Of a DNA stretch of 64,000 nt, positions 1 through 21,300 are shown piece by piece. The position numbers and the translations under genes are program-made. Where the stretch lies: positions 2,976,001 through 3,040,000 of the forward strand of contig NC_067305.1 in the NCBI RefSeq assembly GCF_020740795.1, read 5' to 3'. This DNA comes from Apus apus. Taxonomy: Eukaryota > Chordata > Aves > Apodiformes > Apodidae. The stretch's first letter is position 1. Every line of letters begins with the position of its first letter. The notes under the pieces were generated by a model, which did no database searches, had not been told where the DNA came from, and worked only from the letters and a program-made list of their open reading frames with translations.

Positions 1-420
1 CCCCCATCCCTCACAGCACACCCCACCCCACAGCCCCCATCACCCACAGCCCCCCCACCCCTCCCAGCCCCTCCTTCTCACCACAGGCCCCAAAACCACA
101 ACCCCCCCCACCCCGATTCCCCACACCTACCACCTCCTCATCCCTCCCAGCCCCTTCCTACCCCACAGGCCCCCAAAACCAGAGCCCCCCCCACCCCTCA
201 CAGCCCCTTCCTTCCCCACAGCCCCCCAAAACCACAGCCCCCACCCCCACCCCCCAATCCCTCGCAACCCCCTCACCCCAACTCCCTCACAGCCCCACCC
301 CTCAACCCCCCACTCCCAACCGCACGACCCCCAAACCCGCAGCTCCTCCCTACCCTTTTTCCCTTCAAAATCCAGCCCGTACCCCCCATCCCACCCTCAC
401 AAACCCCCCTAAAACCACCA
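1..420. repeat. C-rich degenerate tandem repeat
   Basis: The stretch is almost free of G and repeats phrases such as 'cacagcccc', 'ccccaaaacca' and 'cctccc' at a loose period of about 60 bases, like a decayed minisatellite. I see no coding exon. If the block at 436-600 is the promoter and first exon of a leftward gene, this would be the start of that gene's first intron. Confidence 0.6.
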
Positions 421-435
421 CCCCCCCCCCCGGGC

Positions 436-600
436 CCCACCTGAGCCGCCTCCGCCCGCGTCGCCGCATTCCAGCACTGCGCTGGCTCCGCCCACTTTTG
501 GCTCCGCCCCCTATTGGCTCCGCCCCTTTGTGCACCGCCCCTCGCCCCGCCCACAGGGGGCGGAGCCAAGCGGGCGCTCCGCCCCCCCTGCTTCACCAGA
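436..600 (-). promoter_or_regulatory. GC-box/CCAAT promoter-like block, leftward; possible DAPK3 5' end
   Basis: A CpG-rich block contains repeated GC boxes (ggctccgcccc and its complement) and an inverted CCAAT box (ctattggctc near 510-520). Read leftward, it is followed by a plausible splice donor, CAG|GTGGGG, near 440. Together these look like a TATA-less housekeeping promoter with a noncoding first exon on the minus strand. In human 19p13.3 the gene just downstream of EEF2 on the same strand is DAPK3, so its 5' end is the natural candidate. No DAPK3 coding sequence lies in the window, so the name is inference from synteny only. Confidence 0.35.
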
Positions 601-691
601 GTCCTCCCAGCCTCAAGGGGGCGCCTTGACTGGAAACCTCCCCCCCCTCCCCCAGGAAAAAAAAAAGGCCAAAAATCACCATTCTCCAATT

Positions 692-697
692 TTTATT
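692..697 (-). terminator. EEF2: EEF2 poly(A) signal
   Basis: TTTATT on the plus strand reads AATAAA on the EEF2 strand, about 415 bases past the stop codon. Cleavage about 15-25 bases further on would end the mRNA near 670-680. This gives a 3' UTR of roughly 430 bases, a usual size for vertebrate EEF2. Confidence 0.75.
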
Positions 698-1111
698 AAT
701 TCCAGTGGCACTAATACAGGCGGCGATGGGCACGAAGGACAGTCACACACCTTTTCACCCCCCTCCCCTCCCTGCTTTTCCTCCTTCTGCACGGATTTAC
801 CCCATTCTGGGAGAAACAGGAGATCCTTCCTCCCCCTCCCCCTCTTCCTCCAACCTTCCTTTTGAGTCAAATAAATACAGAATCGGGCAAATCTAGTGGA
901 AATGTTTTAGTTACAATGGCAAAGATGAGTCATGTGCAACACAGAAACCTATAAGGCTTTTTGTTTTCTTCCTCATTAAGTCTCAAATCGCTATGAAACC
1001 CATTAATTAATGGTGGTGGTCACAGGCACCCTTGGCAGGGGCATTAACGCTAATTAATTTTTCTCTCCCTCTTTTTATAATCCTCCCCCCCCTCCCCCAA
1101 GAGTCCAATAA

Positions 1112-9808
<8,697 letters not shown>

Positions 9809-9909
9809 GGTGGCGGATGGCGGCGGATTCTACGGGGCGGGGGGGGGTCACAGCAATGGCGGCGGCGGCGGCCCCTGTCTCGCTGGCGAGCGCAGAGCGG
9901 GCGGAAGAG
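9809..9909 (-). other. EEF2: EEF2 5' UTR with TOP start
   Basis: The segment between the inferred start site and the ATG. It opens with CTCTTCC on the minus strand (9903-9909), a 5' terminal oligopyrimidine motif. TOP mRNAs for ribosomal proteins and elongation factors are translated in step with mTORC1 and LARP1, and mammalian EEF2 begins the same way. The transcription start is inferred from the motif and from TATA spacing. The ATG context is gccaccATGg, a near-perfect Kozak sequence. Confidence 0.75.
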
Positions 9910-9998
9910 AGCGCTGACGTCAGCCGCCCCCTTCTTATAGGGCGGCGCCGGCTGGGGGGCGGAGCCTACGCACTCGGCGCGCAAGGCGCGTGCGCAGT
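9903..9998 (-). promoter_or_regulatory. EEF2: EEF2 core promoter: TATA, CRE-like palindrome, NRF1-like site
   Basis: On the minus strand a TATAAG box (9934-9939) stands about 28 bases before the TOP start at 9909. A perfect CRE/ATF palindrome TGACGTCA (9915-9922) lies between them. Upstream, 9980-9998 has an NRF1-like 'gcgtgcgcag' in a CpG-rich stretch. TATA plus TOP is typical of highly expressed translation genes. The CRE lying between TATA and the start is unusual in position; whether it is bound is unknown. Confidence 0.7.
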
Positions 9999-10415
9999 GG
10001 CGCCGCTCTGTCCCGCAGCCGCCGCCGCGCTCTATGGTTGGGAGGACTTGGCCCGCCGGGGCGGGACCGCGTGTGCGGGCACCGGGGGCTGCACCGGGGG
10101 CTCTGTGCTTCCCACCCGCTGCCTGTAGCTCAGGTGGGAGCTGGGCCGGGGTAGCAGAGCCAGCACAGCGACCGCTGTGATCCCCGGGGCGGAGCTGCTT
10201 GCTCCGCCGCCGTCGGAACCGTGAGGGCCGCCGGCCCCACCGCACCGGCAGGCTAACCCGGGGGGTCTCGGCTCCCAGGAGGAGGCGGTAGGGCAGACGT
10301 TGGTGTCAGCACCAACACCGACCACCGCGGGCAGAGAGCGGGCACTACCGAGGGTCGGGCCCTACGTTCCTTCCCGGTCCCGCAGGGTCCCCGCACAGCG
10401 CAGGCGCCAACCGGG

Positions 10416-10700
10416 CCGGGCAGGACCCGGGGACCCCCAGGTGGGGCAGGACCCGGGGACCCCCAGGTGGGGCAGGACTCGGGACCCCCAGGTGGGGCAG
10501 GACTCGGGGACCCCCAGGTGGGGCAGGACCCGGGGACCCCCCTGTAGGGCAGGACCTGGGGACCCCCAGGTGGGGCAGGACTCGGGGACCCCCCTGTAGG
10601 GCAGGACCCGGGGACCCTCAGATGGGGCAGGACCCAGGGATCCCCCAGGTGGAGCAGGACCCGGGGACCCCCCGATGGGGCAAGACCGGGGGACCCTCCG
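10416..10700. repeat. 26-bp GC-rich minisatellite between EEF2 and PIAS4
   Basis: About ten or eleven head-to-tail copies of a 25-27-bp unit, roughly 'tggggcaggacccggggaccccc'. Two unit endings ('cagg' and 'cctg') alternate in the middle, which hints at higher-order amplification. The array lies in the divergent intergenic region about 0.5 kb from the EEF2 start site and 1.4 kb from the PIAS4 start. It is not coding. Confidence 0.9.
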
Positions 10701-11940
10701 GAGCTACCGGCCCCTCCTGCCGCCGGGGCAGAGCTCCCCGGCGTCCCCGCCCGCCTTGGCCGGCCCCTCGTCACCCCCGGGGCCGGGGGACAGGCTGTCT
10801 GTCTGTCTGTCGTGTGTCCCCCCCGCGGTGACAGGATGAGTGACCGGCTGTTGGGGTTCCCACAGCAATCGGTTGGGTTCCTAGCAGCAAGACTGGCTTT
10901 GGTCAGGCTGGAAGGGAACACTGAGGAGCTTGATAAACAACATCGCCCTGCCTAGGAGACCGGCTAATTTGGTTTATTGGGTTTTTTTTGCTTAATGAGC
11001 TCGTGGGGTTGATGACAAGGAGGGGAAAGTGCTGGAATAACCTCTCCCGACGCAGCATTTTCACCCCAACCACTGGGGCACCTTAGCTGGGGAGGAGGCT
11101 GCTGGGTGTTCACTTGATAGAAACGGAGCAGCCTGAGCCAGGGGGACATCACCGGGCTGAGGGGAATCCTCAGCTTCCTCCCCACACAGCAGGTGTTTTG
11201 ATGGAGTGACGAGTTCTTGGGGAGGACCGTCTGGTGGGAGTCACAAACACTGCCCAGTGCAGGTAGGATGGGGGTCTCTGGGCCACCATCCCCACGGAGC
11301 AGGTTGGGGTTTGGGCACCAGGGGCCACCTCCCCAGCAGGGAGCACCTGAGGGGATGGACGGCAGGGGCTGCTGAGGCACACAGGGGCGAGGGGCATCTC
11401 TTGCTGGTGGGGGGGCTGGGTCCGTCTGGCAGCTCCACAGCCTGGGATCCGACAGGCAGGAGGGAGATGTGCAAACTCAGGTTGAAGGCGAGGCTGGCGC
11501 GGAGCAGAACGGTCGTGCTGGAGTCCTTCGTTCCCCGCTGAAGACACAGATCCAGAAGCTCCGGGGTTGGGAGGTTCCCTCCTCCCCGAGTGCTCTCTCC
11601 TCAGCCAAGCCCCTCACAGGGAAACCCCCCAGCGCTCAGCCCCGGACAAAACCACCCCCGGGGCGCTGGTGCCACCCCAGGCCCAACGCCCCCCTTCCCT
11701 GCCGCCCCCCTCCCGGGCCTCAGCCGGACCCCCCGGGATGGCGAGCAGGCTGAGGGGTCCCTCGGGGTCCTGCCTGGCCCCTCCACCCGCCGCCATCTTG
11801 GGGGGCACCACACGTTACGACACCCGCCCGGCCCGCTCCCTCTGCAGGGCTGGGAGCGTATCCCGCACCGCTCCCGCCAGGCACAGCCCTGGACCCCCCT
11901 CCCCCCCACCCCGGAGCCCCCCGCACCGCGCACCCCCCCC
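10701..11940. other. Intergenic, no gene recognised
   Basis: GC-rich, moderately CpG-rich sequence between the minisatellite and the PIAS4 promoter. Open frames here are GC-driven and match nothing I know. There is a short (CTGT)n run near 10796-10811. No repeat family was identified. Confidence 0.5.
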
Positions 11941-11989
11941 CCCCGGTTCGTGGGGCGCTGTCTCTTTAAGGCGGGCAGGGCAGCGCTAC

Positions 11990-12116
11990 TGCGCATGCGC
12001 AGCGGCGGCCCCGGGGAGGCTCCTCCTCCCTCCCTCCCGCGGGGAGGGGGGGGGGGTGTCACGTGACGGTGTCGGCGGCGCCCGGCGCGGTGGACGCTGG
12101 AGGCCAAGATGGCGGC
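11990..12116 (+). promoter_or_regulatory. PIAS4: PIAS4 promoter: NRF1, USF-type E-box, YY1 sites
   Basis: A TATA-less CpG-island promoter. It holds a perfect NRF1 palindrome GCGCATGCGC (11991-12000) and the ten-base palindrome GTCACGTGAC (12058-12067), a strong USF/MYC-type E-box. A YY1-type motif AAGATGGCGGC (12106-12116) overlaps the start codon. NRF1, USF and YY1 together are typical of housekeeping promoters. The exact start site cannot be fixed from sequence; YY1 at the ATG suggests a short 5' UTR. Confidence 0.65.
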
Positions 12117-12300
12117 GGAGCTGGTGGAGGCGAAAGTGAGTGATGAACCCGAACCCCCCCCCCCCCACGGCGGGGCCTGCGCCGGGGCCGGGCGGGGCGG
12201 CACCGGCACGGGGACCGCGGGTGACCGGGCCGGCTTCCGCTCTGGCCCCGGCGCTGAGAAACACCCCCCGGCGGGGAGGGGGCCGGTCCCGGGGCGCCCG

Positions 12301-12335
<35 letters not shown>

Positions 12336-15300
12336 TACACACACCTCGGTTACCTCAGGGGCTGCCCCGCCCCGGCCTGCGGGCCCGGCTGCTGCCCCCG
12401 CCGCACCCTCGGCATGGCCCGGCTCGGCTCGTAGCCCCGGAGAGCCACCGGCCCCTCGGCCTGCTCCTGGGCCGCTGGGCCTCCCCCCGCAGTTAATTCC
12501 CAGTGATTAATTAGCGCAGGTGGCTTCTCCCCCCACACACCCCGGTAGAGCTCCTTGCCCTGCTCCCCGCGCCCCTCGCCCCCCTTTCCTTGCGGAGCCC
12601 CGGGTCGGTCGGGCCCGCTTGTCACTCCGCGGCCTGCCCTGGGCTCCCTGCCCGGTTCCGGGGCTCGGAGCGGAGCTGTCCAGCCGGGCCCGGGGGGTGG
12701 AGGGCTCGGGACCCTCCCCCTCGGGCTGGGGTCGCTGCGATGGCTCCCGAGCCCTCCTCTCCCCAGGCCCGGCTTTGCCAGCGGCGGAGGGGATGGCGGT
12801 GGGACCAGCAGTGCCTGGTGTTGGGGCAGAGCCCCCGGCTCTCCGTGGTGGGGAGGGGCCTGGGGTGGCTTTTGAGGCTCCTCTGTGGTGGGGTGAAGTG
12901 AAACGTCTCCCCAGCAACCGTGCCTGAAGTTGGGTTGTGCTTCCGAGGTGTCTTGTGGGTTTTCTTTTCCTTCTGTGTCCCCATTCGTTGGCATCTCTCA
13001 GGGACTCCTCCGTGCCCCTCTGGCAGCACATGGCAGCACAGAGGTGGCACTTTGAGAGGGCTTCACCCACCAGCCTTGTGCAGAAGCTGGTGCTGAGCAA
13101 CATCAGTGGATGGGAAGTGTTTAGCACCTTCTGCTCGTTTTGGCTGGGATAGAGTTAATTTTCCTCACCGTTGCTGGTTGTGGGGCTGTGTTTTGGATTT
13201 GTGCTGCAAACAGTGTTGATAATGGAGATGTTTTCATTGTTGCTGAGCAGAGCTTAGATCATGTCAAGGCCTTTTCTGCTTCTCACCCCACCAGTGAGTA
13301 GGCTGGGGGTACACAGCCTTGGGAGGGGGCACAGCTGGGATATCTGACCCCAACTGACCAAAAGGGTGTTCTGGACTGTGTGACATCATGCTTAGCAGTG
13401 AGAAGCTGGGAGAAGAAGGAAGGGGTTATGGGTCCTGTTCAGAGATAATGACATTTATCCTCCCAAGTAACTGTTACCCGTGATGGGGGCCCTGGAGATG
13501 GTTGAACACCTGCCTGTGATGGGAAGGAGTGAATGAATCCCTTGTTATTCTTTGCTTATTAATCTGTCTAGTTCAACCCTCAAGTTTTCTCAGTTTGACC
13601 TTCATGATTCTCTCCCCCATCCCCAGCAGGACAGAGGGAGCAAGCAGCTGCCCAGTGCTGAGTTGCTGGCTGGGGTTAAACCATGACATGCCTGCAGGAT
13701 CAGCTCATCAGGGAGGATGTGGCTAGAAGGTTGCAGAATTCAGATTTGGAAGAGGCTTTGTTTGAGGAGGTGCTGCACTCTCCTTGCTCTTGGGCCCCTC
13801 TGGGTGTTGTGAGCTGGGTTCAGGACCCCTCTGGAGGAGATGTCCTTCCCAGGTGTTGTGGTTGCCCCCACAGCTCATGTTTGATGGACTCCTTGCTGCT
13901 CATCTGCAAGGCTTATTTTGGGGGTGGGAAGCAGACTTTAGAGTTAATGATCTCAGCACCTAATGTGATCTCTGCTGCTCATGCTGTTGTGTAGGCCCAA
14001 GCCTCAGTGACAGGTTTCTTTGTTCTTACAGTTGTTCTGCTGTTAGTGCTCAAATCTGGTCATCCTTCAAAATGTAAGCTGCAGGAGACTGTCAGCTCAG
14101 ACTCCCCTTTACACATTGACAGTCCCAAGTGAGTGGGTGTGTGGGAGTCATGAGTCTGTTGGCCTCCTGTGACCTCCCCAGTGCCACTCTCTTGAAGTAT
14201 TTACACTGCCTTGCTGTACTTATCATTGTAAATATGTGATTTATCCCCAGAGAGGTTAATACACTCCATTTTGGTGAAAACTGAGGCACAGACACTAGAT
14301 TTCTCCAAGATCTCACAGGTGGTTTCTAGCAAAGCAGTGACATGAATCCGGATCTTTTGAATCCTGACTTTCTCCTCCACCTTTCAAGTTTTCTGCCTTT
14401 TTTTCCCCCCTCTCATCAAAGGTATTTTGGGACACATCATGACTGCTGAAAATTTTAACAACAGCCAAGTGATGTTTTGTGTAACATCTTCTGAGCTTCT
14501 AGATTAAATGAAAAAAGGAGAAAGTGAAATGTTTTGGTTTTTTTCTGGATTCTAATCCCCACGCAGGGAATAAGGGGCAGCTAAATGTTTCTGGAGTCAG
14601 TAGTAGATTTCTTAATTTAAAATAAATACATCCATAGCTGTTTTATTCCAGGGAAATATAAGACTACTATTAACTTCCCCAGAAAGCTGACTTTTATGCC
14701 TCTTTTTTTTTTTAAATATTATTTAATCCACAAAGAGAAATGGAGTGGAGGTTGGGGAAGGGAGACCTGCTGGGTCTTTGCTTCTGGTGTTTTCACTGTG
14801 GGTCAGCTGGGGTTTCTTCTTGAGTTCCTGTGTTTCCCACCAATCAAGCAGGATATTGAGTGGATACCTATCAAGTACATTTTCAGGGCAGCTTGGTAAG
14901 CTTGTTTGGCACATTTGTGATGCTGCTTTGTCATGAGAGAGAACTGAAACATCGACCTCCCCAAGCTCTGGCAGTAGTTTTAACTGGAATCATTTCCAGC
15001 TCTTCATCTGATGGAAAGTTGGGCATCATGTTGTATGGCCTTGACTCTGCTGAGAATTACAGGCCTTCTGAGTTTCAGACAGTCCAGTTTTGAAGTGAGT
15101 GGTGATTTTATATTGCTTATCCAACCACTGAAATCTATTCTATCAGTGCAAAAGCAAAGGCAGCTACTGGTGGGGATCATGGGGGAGTGCTTGGCAAGGC
15201 ACCCAGGTAGGGTTTGGAGACATTGTTCTCCTGGGAACATATTGCTCTGTTTAATAGGCTTTTAATATCTTTCCATAGGCCAAAACACATGATATTTTTT

Positions 15301-18300
15301 TAAAGATCCTGTCCCTGTAGGAAGGTTCTGGAAGGTTCTTTTCCCTGTAGAGATAGTATGCAGTGCACTGAAAGACAGTACAAAAGGATTGGTGGCCCCA
15401 GTTCACTGACGTGTCCACCTGCCTCCCAGGTCCTGTTCATTGTCTTCCTTTGCCTCATGCCAGTACCATTTTAGATGGAGTTTTTCCTTTAGCTCTCCTA
15501 ACCAAAGGTGCCTGGGAAGTTTGGATGCTTTGAGCCTCTATGCTGAGGGAGCTGATGTGCTGTCCCACGTGTGGGGCCTGTTGTTGGAGATGTTTGCCTT
15601 TGTGGCCACTCTTGCTTCCACCTGGCCTGCCTTGAGGATGCCCAGCATTTACCATGGGTGATTTTTGAGTAATTCAGCAGCTGTTGTGGTGTTTCTCTCC
15701 TTCTGGTGATGTTTTGGCTGATGGTCTTCTCTGTTTGCTCTGCTCAAGCAAGTGTCATAGAATCATGGAATGGTTTGGGTTGGAAGGGACCTTCAAGATC
15801 ATCCAGTCCTAACCCCCCTGCATGGGCAGGGACACCTCCCACCAGCCCAGGTTGCTCCAAGCCCCATCCAACCTGCCCTTCAACACTGCCAGGGATGGGG
15901 CAGCCACAGCTTCCCTGGGCCAGGCTCTCACTTGCCCTCACACTCCAGAATTTCCTCCTCATGTCTAAAGTAAGTAATTCTTCCTCAAGCCCCTCAGAAA
16001 TGGGATGCCCATCAGGTGAACAACAGCTGCTTCAAACAGAAGGTTTGACGTCTGTCTTCTAAGGGGTTTTTTTTGAGGATTTTGGATTCCAGTTATAGAG
16101 TTTAGTGCAAACTGACACTCTGCCTTTTTATAACTGTAAGAACATTTTTAATTTTCTATCCCCTAGAACATGGTGATGAGTTTCCGAGTCTCAGATCTTC
16201 AGATGTTGCTGGGTTTTGTTGGCAGGAGTAAAAGCGGACTTAAACATGAACTAGTCACCCGAGCATTGCAATTGGTCCAATTTGACTGCAGCCCTGAAGT
16301 GTTCAAGAAGATCAAGGAGCTCTACGAGACTCGCTACGCCAAGAAGAGCTCGGAAGTGGCGCAGGCTCCGCCGCAGCAGCACCGGGCGCCCGAGGGCCTC
16401 TCCTTACACTCCTCCTATGACCGCGGGAGCACCGTGGCTCGGACTTCTATCTCCACCACTAACATTGACTATCCTGCTCTCTATGGGAAATACCTGAACG
16501 GACTGGGGAGGTTACCACCCAAAGTTGCCAAGCCTGAAGTTCGGCTGGTGAAACTGCCCTTCTACACCACCCTGGATGAGCTGTTGAAGCCGACAGAATT
16601 AGGTGAGTTGTGGGTATGATGGGGGGCGGGTGGTGGGTTTGGTCTGGGAGGGAAACATGGAACAGGTTTAATCATAGAATCGTGGAATGGTGATGGTTGG
16701 AAGGGACCTTGAAGATCATCAGGTTGCTATGAGCAGGGACACCTCCCGCTAGACCAGGCTGCACAAGCCTCATCCAACCTGGTCTTGGACGCCTCCAGGG
16801 ATGGGGCAGCCACAGCCTTTCTGGGCAACCTGTTCCAGGGTCTCACCACCCTCACACTCCAGAATTTCCTCCTCATGTCTCACCTCAATCTCCCTCTTCC
16901 AGTTTTCATCCATCCCCCCTTGTCCTCTCCCTCCCTGCCCTTGCCCAGAGCCTTCTCTTCTCCAGGCTGAACACCCCAACTCTCCCAGCCTGTCTCCAGA
17001 GCAGAGCTGCTCCAGCCCTTGGATCATCTCTGTGGCCTCCTCTGGACTCTCTCCAGGAGCTCCATGTCCTATGCTGAGGGCTCCAGAGCTGCACACAGTG
17101 CTCCAGGTGTGGTCTCACCAGAGCAGAGGGGCAGAATCACCTCTTGTTTAAGTGTTAAAACGGTGTTTTCAAGGCTCTGTGAAGTCGTGTGACAGGGGAG
17201 AGACTGATGAATACAGAGGTGGATGCTTCCTCTCCCCCTCTGTCTCCTCCTACTTAGAGTTTAGAGAAGAGTATATTTCCTGGGCTTTTTCCATTGCCTT
17301 GGAACAGGAGTGTGGTCACTTTGAGATGTAATTTGAAAGCCTGTCTTGTCTGCCTGTAGCTTTCATGTACTTTGTTGGAAGTGCTGTGTTGCACATTGCA
17401 GTGTTTTGCTGTCAGTTACAGTCTGTGCTGCCTCCCTGATTTGGCAGAGTATAGATGAGAATCTTTCTGTGTTGGTTGCACCTGTGCTAAGCCAGTATGT
17501 CAGCTTCTTCTACATTAATTCTCTTTCCCAGTGCTTAAAATACCTCACCTAAAGCCTCCTATGGTTGAAAGAGGTTGGGACCTGCATCAAACTGTATTTC
17601 TAACTTTTTTTTGGTGCTTATCACAACTTATTGGGCATGATGCTGTGTATTTTGAGGAGCAACTAGGAAAACCAGAAGTTCTTTTCCTCTCCCTCGGACT
17701 AGGGGACTGATTTATTGTTATTTTAATTGTGAGAAACAGGGGATATTGTCGTGGATGTTAAATGTCATGTTCTGTGTCTCATCAAGTCGTTGTGATGATA
17801 TCAGGCTTCACTACTCAGTGAACCTAGAACCTGGGGGAGCTGCTCTGTCTTTTCTGAAAAAATGTTTGATGTAGATTGAAGGAGGGGGAAAAAAACAACA
17901 CAAAGATGTGATTGTGCAGGTGCAAATTCATCAGACTTCGTGTAATTTTCATCTTAATTGGGAAGATTTCTGAAATATGTTCATGCTGTGGCCATTTGAA
18001 CAGTTGAGGGGTGTGTATTTTAAATGCTGCTTGAGGAAAGGGTTAGTTCAGTCCTAAATGTGGGGTGGCATTTGTTAGCCAGGGAAGCAGATACAGTATT
18101 TTGAAGGAAAACAAATTTTCAAGAGGTGGAAACATCCAGAGAGAGAAGAGCCTGGATGTACTTACTGTGATTAACAGATTTTGTTAAAAGTTGACATTAA
18201 ATCTTCTCCATCAGATCAGGACCGAGGTCTCATTACAATTAGTGCCTCACCTCTGTTAGCTGACACCCCCCTCGGGTCAGCTTGTTCCCTAAAGCATATT

Positions 18301-21300
18301 TGACTAATTTTTCCTTTTGATGAGAGTGTTTTTTGCTTAACCATGAGGGATTGGTGGGGAGTAGCTGGGGATGAACAGATGTTCAGTCTTCATTGTCCTG
18401 GTCAGCTGTTCTGAACCTAATGACATCTTCTAGGCACTTGTTTAATTTTCCCAACCTGATGACCTGCACCTCTAATTCCTTCAGCCTAGACAGAGGTGAA
18501 TAAAAGAGCATTTGATACTCAGTAAAACTGGTTGTTTCAACACCATGTGGATATCAGCTGCTCCCCAGTGCTACCTGGAACAGCTGGGTGCTGGAATAAC
18601 TTGTAACACTAGAAATTAAGCTTGTATCTGGCTCTGCTTAGTTTGGAAGGATGATGAAACAGAGCACTCTGAGGAAAACTGGGTGGTTTTCCATATGGAA
18701 GCTGCACCACTTGGTGCTTTGTTGCCCAGATTCCATGTTCTGTGTTTGGACCAAGCTCTTTGTCAACCTCAGAAACTGGTAATGTACCTGAAAGAGATTT
18801 AAGATCTCAGATTAATTTAGAAACACCCAACTGCTGGTGTAGTTCACCATTTCCCAAGGCAGCAAAAGAGGCACTTTAAGCATGTAGCCATGGTGGGAGT
18901 AGGGGAGGCTTAATTTATGTGTTCCAGGCTCCAGTTGGAAGCATCTTTCTTAATGAAAAGGTTGTCTTGTGTCTTTGAGATGATTGCCTTGAGATCAAAG
19001 ATGAGGTGGGCCATGTCTAATTGGGTCTGTAAGGCAAGCAGGTTCCCTGAAGGACTATCCAATTACTTGTAGACTTGTAGGCAGAGATGGCTTCAGCTAC
19101 AAGCAGATAGAAGAGGTCCATTGTGAACCAGCTCATACCTCACATTGGGTAACTGCACACACCATTTCAGCCCAGTGAAGCATTGAGTTTAGCATCTGAG
19201 TTATCTCCATGAAAAACAGCTTCTGCTGCAGCTTTCTGGTTTGGTCTAAGGATGTCAACATGAAAGAAATCTTCTCATTTACTGAAATCACTGCAGTTCT
19301 CTTGGGTAGATAAGGCTTAAAATTAAGATTGATCAGATACCTTTTTAGAGGGGATGAATACTAATATATTTCCTGCTTTGTATTTTAAGTATCTAACAAG
19401 CAGAGCATTTGTGTGAGCCCTGTGGTATCTGAGCACCTTGCTGATCAGTGGGCTCATCCTCTGGCACCTTTTTGGGTAAAAACAGGGCAAATACAGTTTT
19501 TTGACAGAAAGAGTAATTCTGAATGATTTTTTTCTTCCCAATGTGAGCTGGGGCAGCCCGTGCTTGCTGGAGATACTGAGGCTCCTGGTCTTCTCCTGGA
19601 GACATGCCAAGGAGATGGTGTGGTGCAGCTGTGGGAGCAGAAGGCCATGTCAGGCTGGGAGGTCCTGCCACTTCCAGTGTAAACAGGGTTTGTTTGGTTT
19701 TTCCCTTTGATAATACCTGCCTCGCAGCAGTGGTGTTGCTCTTCTCTGGTGTTTAAGCAGTAAAACTGCCTCTCCAGCCCCTTCCTCTGCAGTCACTGGA
19801 ATGGGGGCCACTGGTTTTGTGGGGAAGGCAACTGCCTTCCCTGGGCTGCAGAGCAGAGGCTGCTGCCTTGGGCAGGCTCCAAGGAATCCCAGCAAAAGCA
19901 CGTGCTCACCCTATTGCTATATCCACCTAAACAAACTGGGGGGTGCATTCAAACCAGTGCTTCTGCCACTTACAAAATGCAAGATGTCACACACTCTGCT
20001 TGCCCCATGTCCTCAGACCCCTACAGGAACACAAATGACTTTAATCAGAGTAATTCCAGTAGCCAAGGAGGAAAAATCCCACCTGGGTATTGTGTTGTCC
20101 CCTGAGGTGGGCTGGGTTGGGGGTGTAGGGGTGTGAATAAGGACTGACAACAAGCTCCTCAGCCCCATGGAAGCCTCTTCCCAGCAGCTCATCTGGCTGA
20201 GATACCTTTGGGATCTCCATCCACAGTGGTTACAACATGATCCCTCTTTTTCTGGGGGTACACGATGTCTTCAGTGAGTGTGACCACTAAGTATGATAAT
20301 GAGCAGTTGTTACCTTTCCAAAAAATAAAACAACCAAGCAAACAAAAAATCCTCTTGGTGCAGGGAAACCCTAAAACCTTGAAATCAATGTTCCTTATTT
20401 TGCACAGCATGGTCTAGTCTGCCAAATCAAGCCCTGCAGTTGAGCTTGGCTTCCCAGACTGGGAAAACATTGCAGTTACCTTGGGCTCAAGTCTTGAGTA
20501 TTTTGCCAAAAACTTTTGGTTTTGGGAAGTGTTATGGCTTGACTCATTCTGAGGCTTGGTGATGGAGCTCAGGCTTGAAAATTGTTACCCTGCTATGGTT
20601 GACTCTTCAAATAAATTGATCCCAGCAACTGTTTTACAAGTCAAGGAAATGAGTTGTGTGCTGAGGCATCTCTCCTGGAGAAAGGATGAAACTCAGTTAT
20701 CTTAAAACATTTAGCTTCTAAAAATGGGGGGTGTGTGTGTTTTGTTTCTGGCTGCTCAGCAAAGCAATGAATAGCTAATTAAGTACCCTAAAAGTGTACC
20801 TGCTGGAGTTGGGGGCTATTTTCCAGCATTGTCTGAAGGAGAATTGGGTCTTTACACAGCTCTGTCTTAGGCAAGTTTCCTTCCAGTCAGTCAGTCTGTT
20901 TTCCCTTCAGCACTTTTCTGTCCAGGTAACACGCTGGAGAGCTTGGTGTGACTCCAGCAGCTCCCTGTGGGCACACTTGAGAAGTACCCCTCGATCCTCA
21001 CCTGGAAAAGGGGCTTTCCCAGCAACAAGTGAAGAAAACAGGGAGCACTTGCTGGCACTGCTCATTCCTCTTCCTCCAGGCACAAAGACAAGAGCTCTTC
21101 ACAAAGTAGCTGCTGAGAGGTGCAGGCACTTGACTGAGTTTTGTTCTCCTGTGCCCGTGGTTGCACAGTCCAACAGGGTACCCCATGTGCCCATGCCAAA
21201 CCCACCACTGCAGTCTCAGCACCCAGCAGGCAGGCACCTTGATTTTTGTCAAGGAAGAGTGAGCTGATGTAAGTGCAAAACAAACCATGAAGAGCTTCTC

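Noticed and set aside
10253-10921. 222-codon minus-strand frame with repeated 'PGSCPTWGSPSPAPPGGP'
   Set aside because: It is the 26-bp minisatellite in translation.
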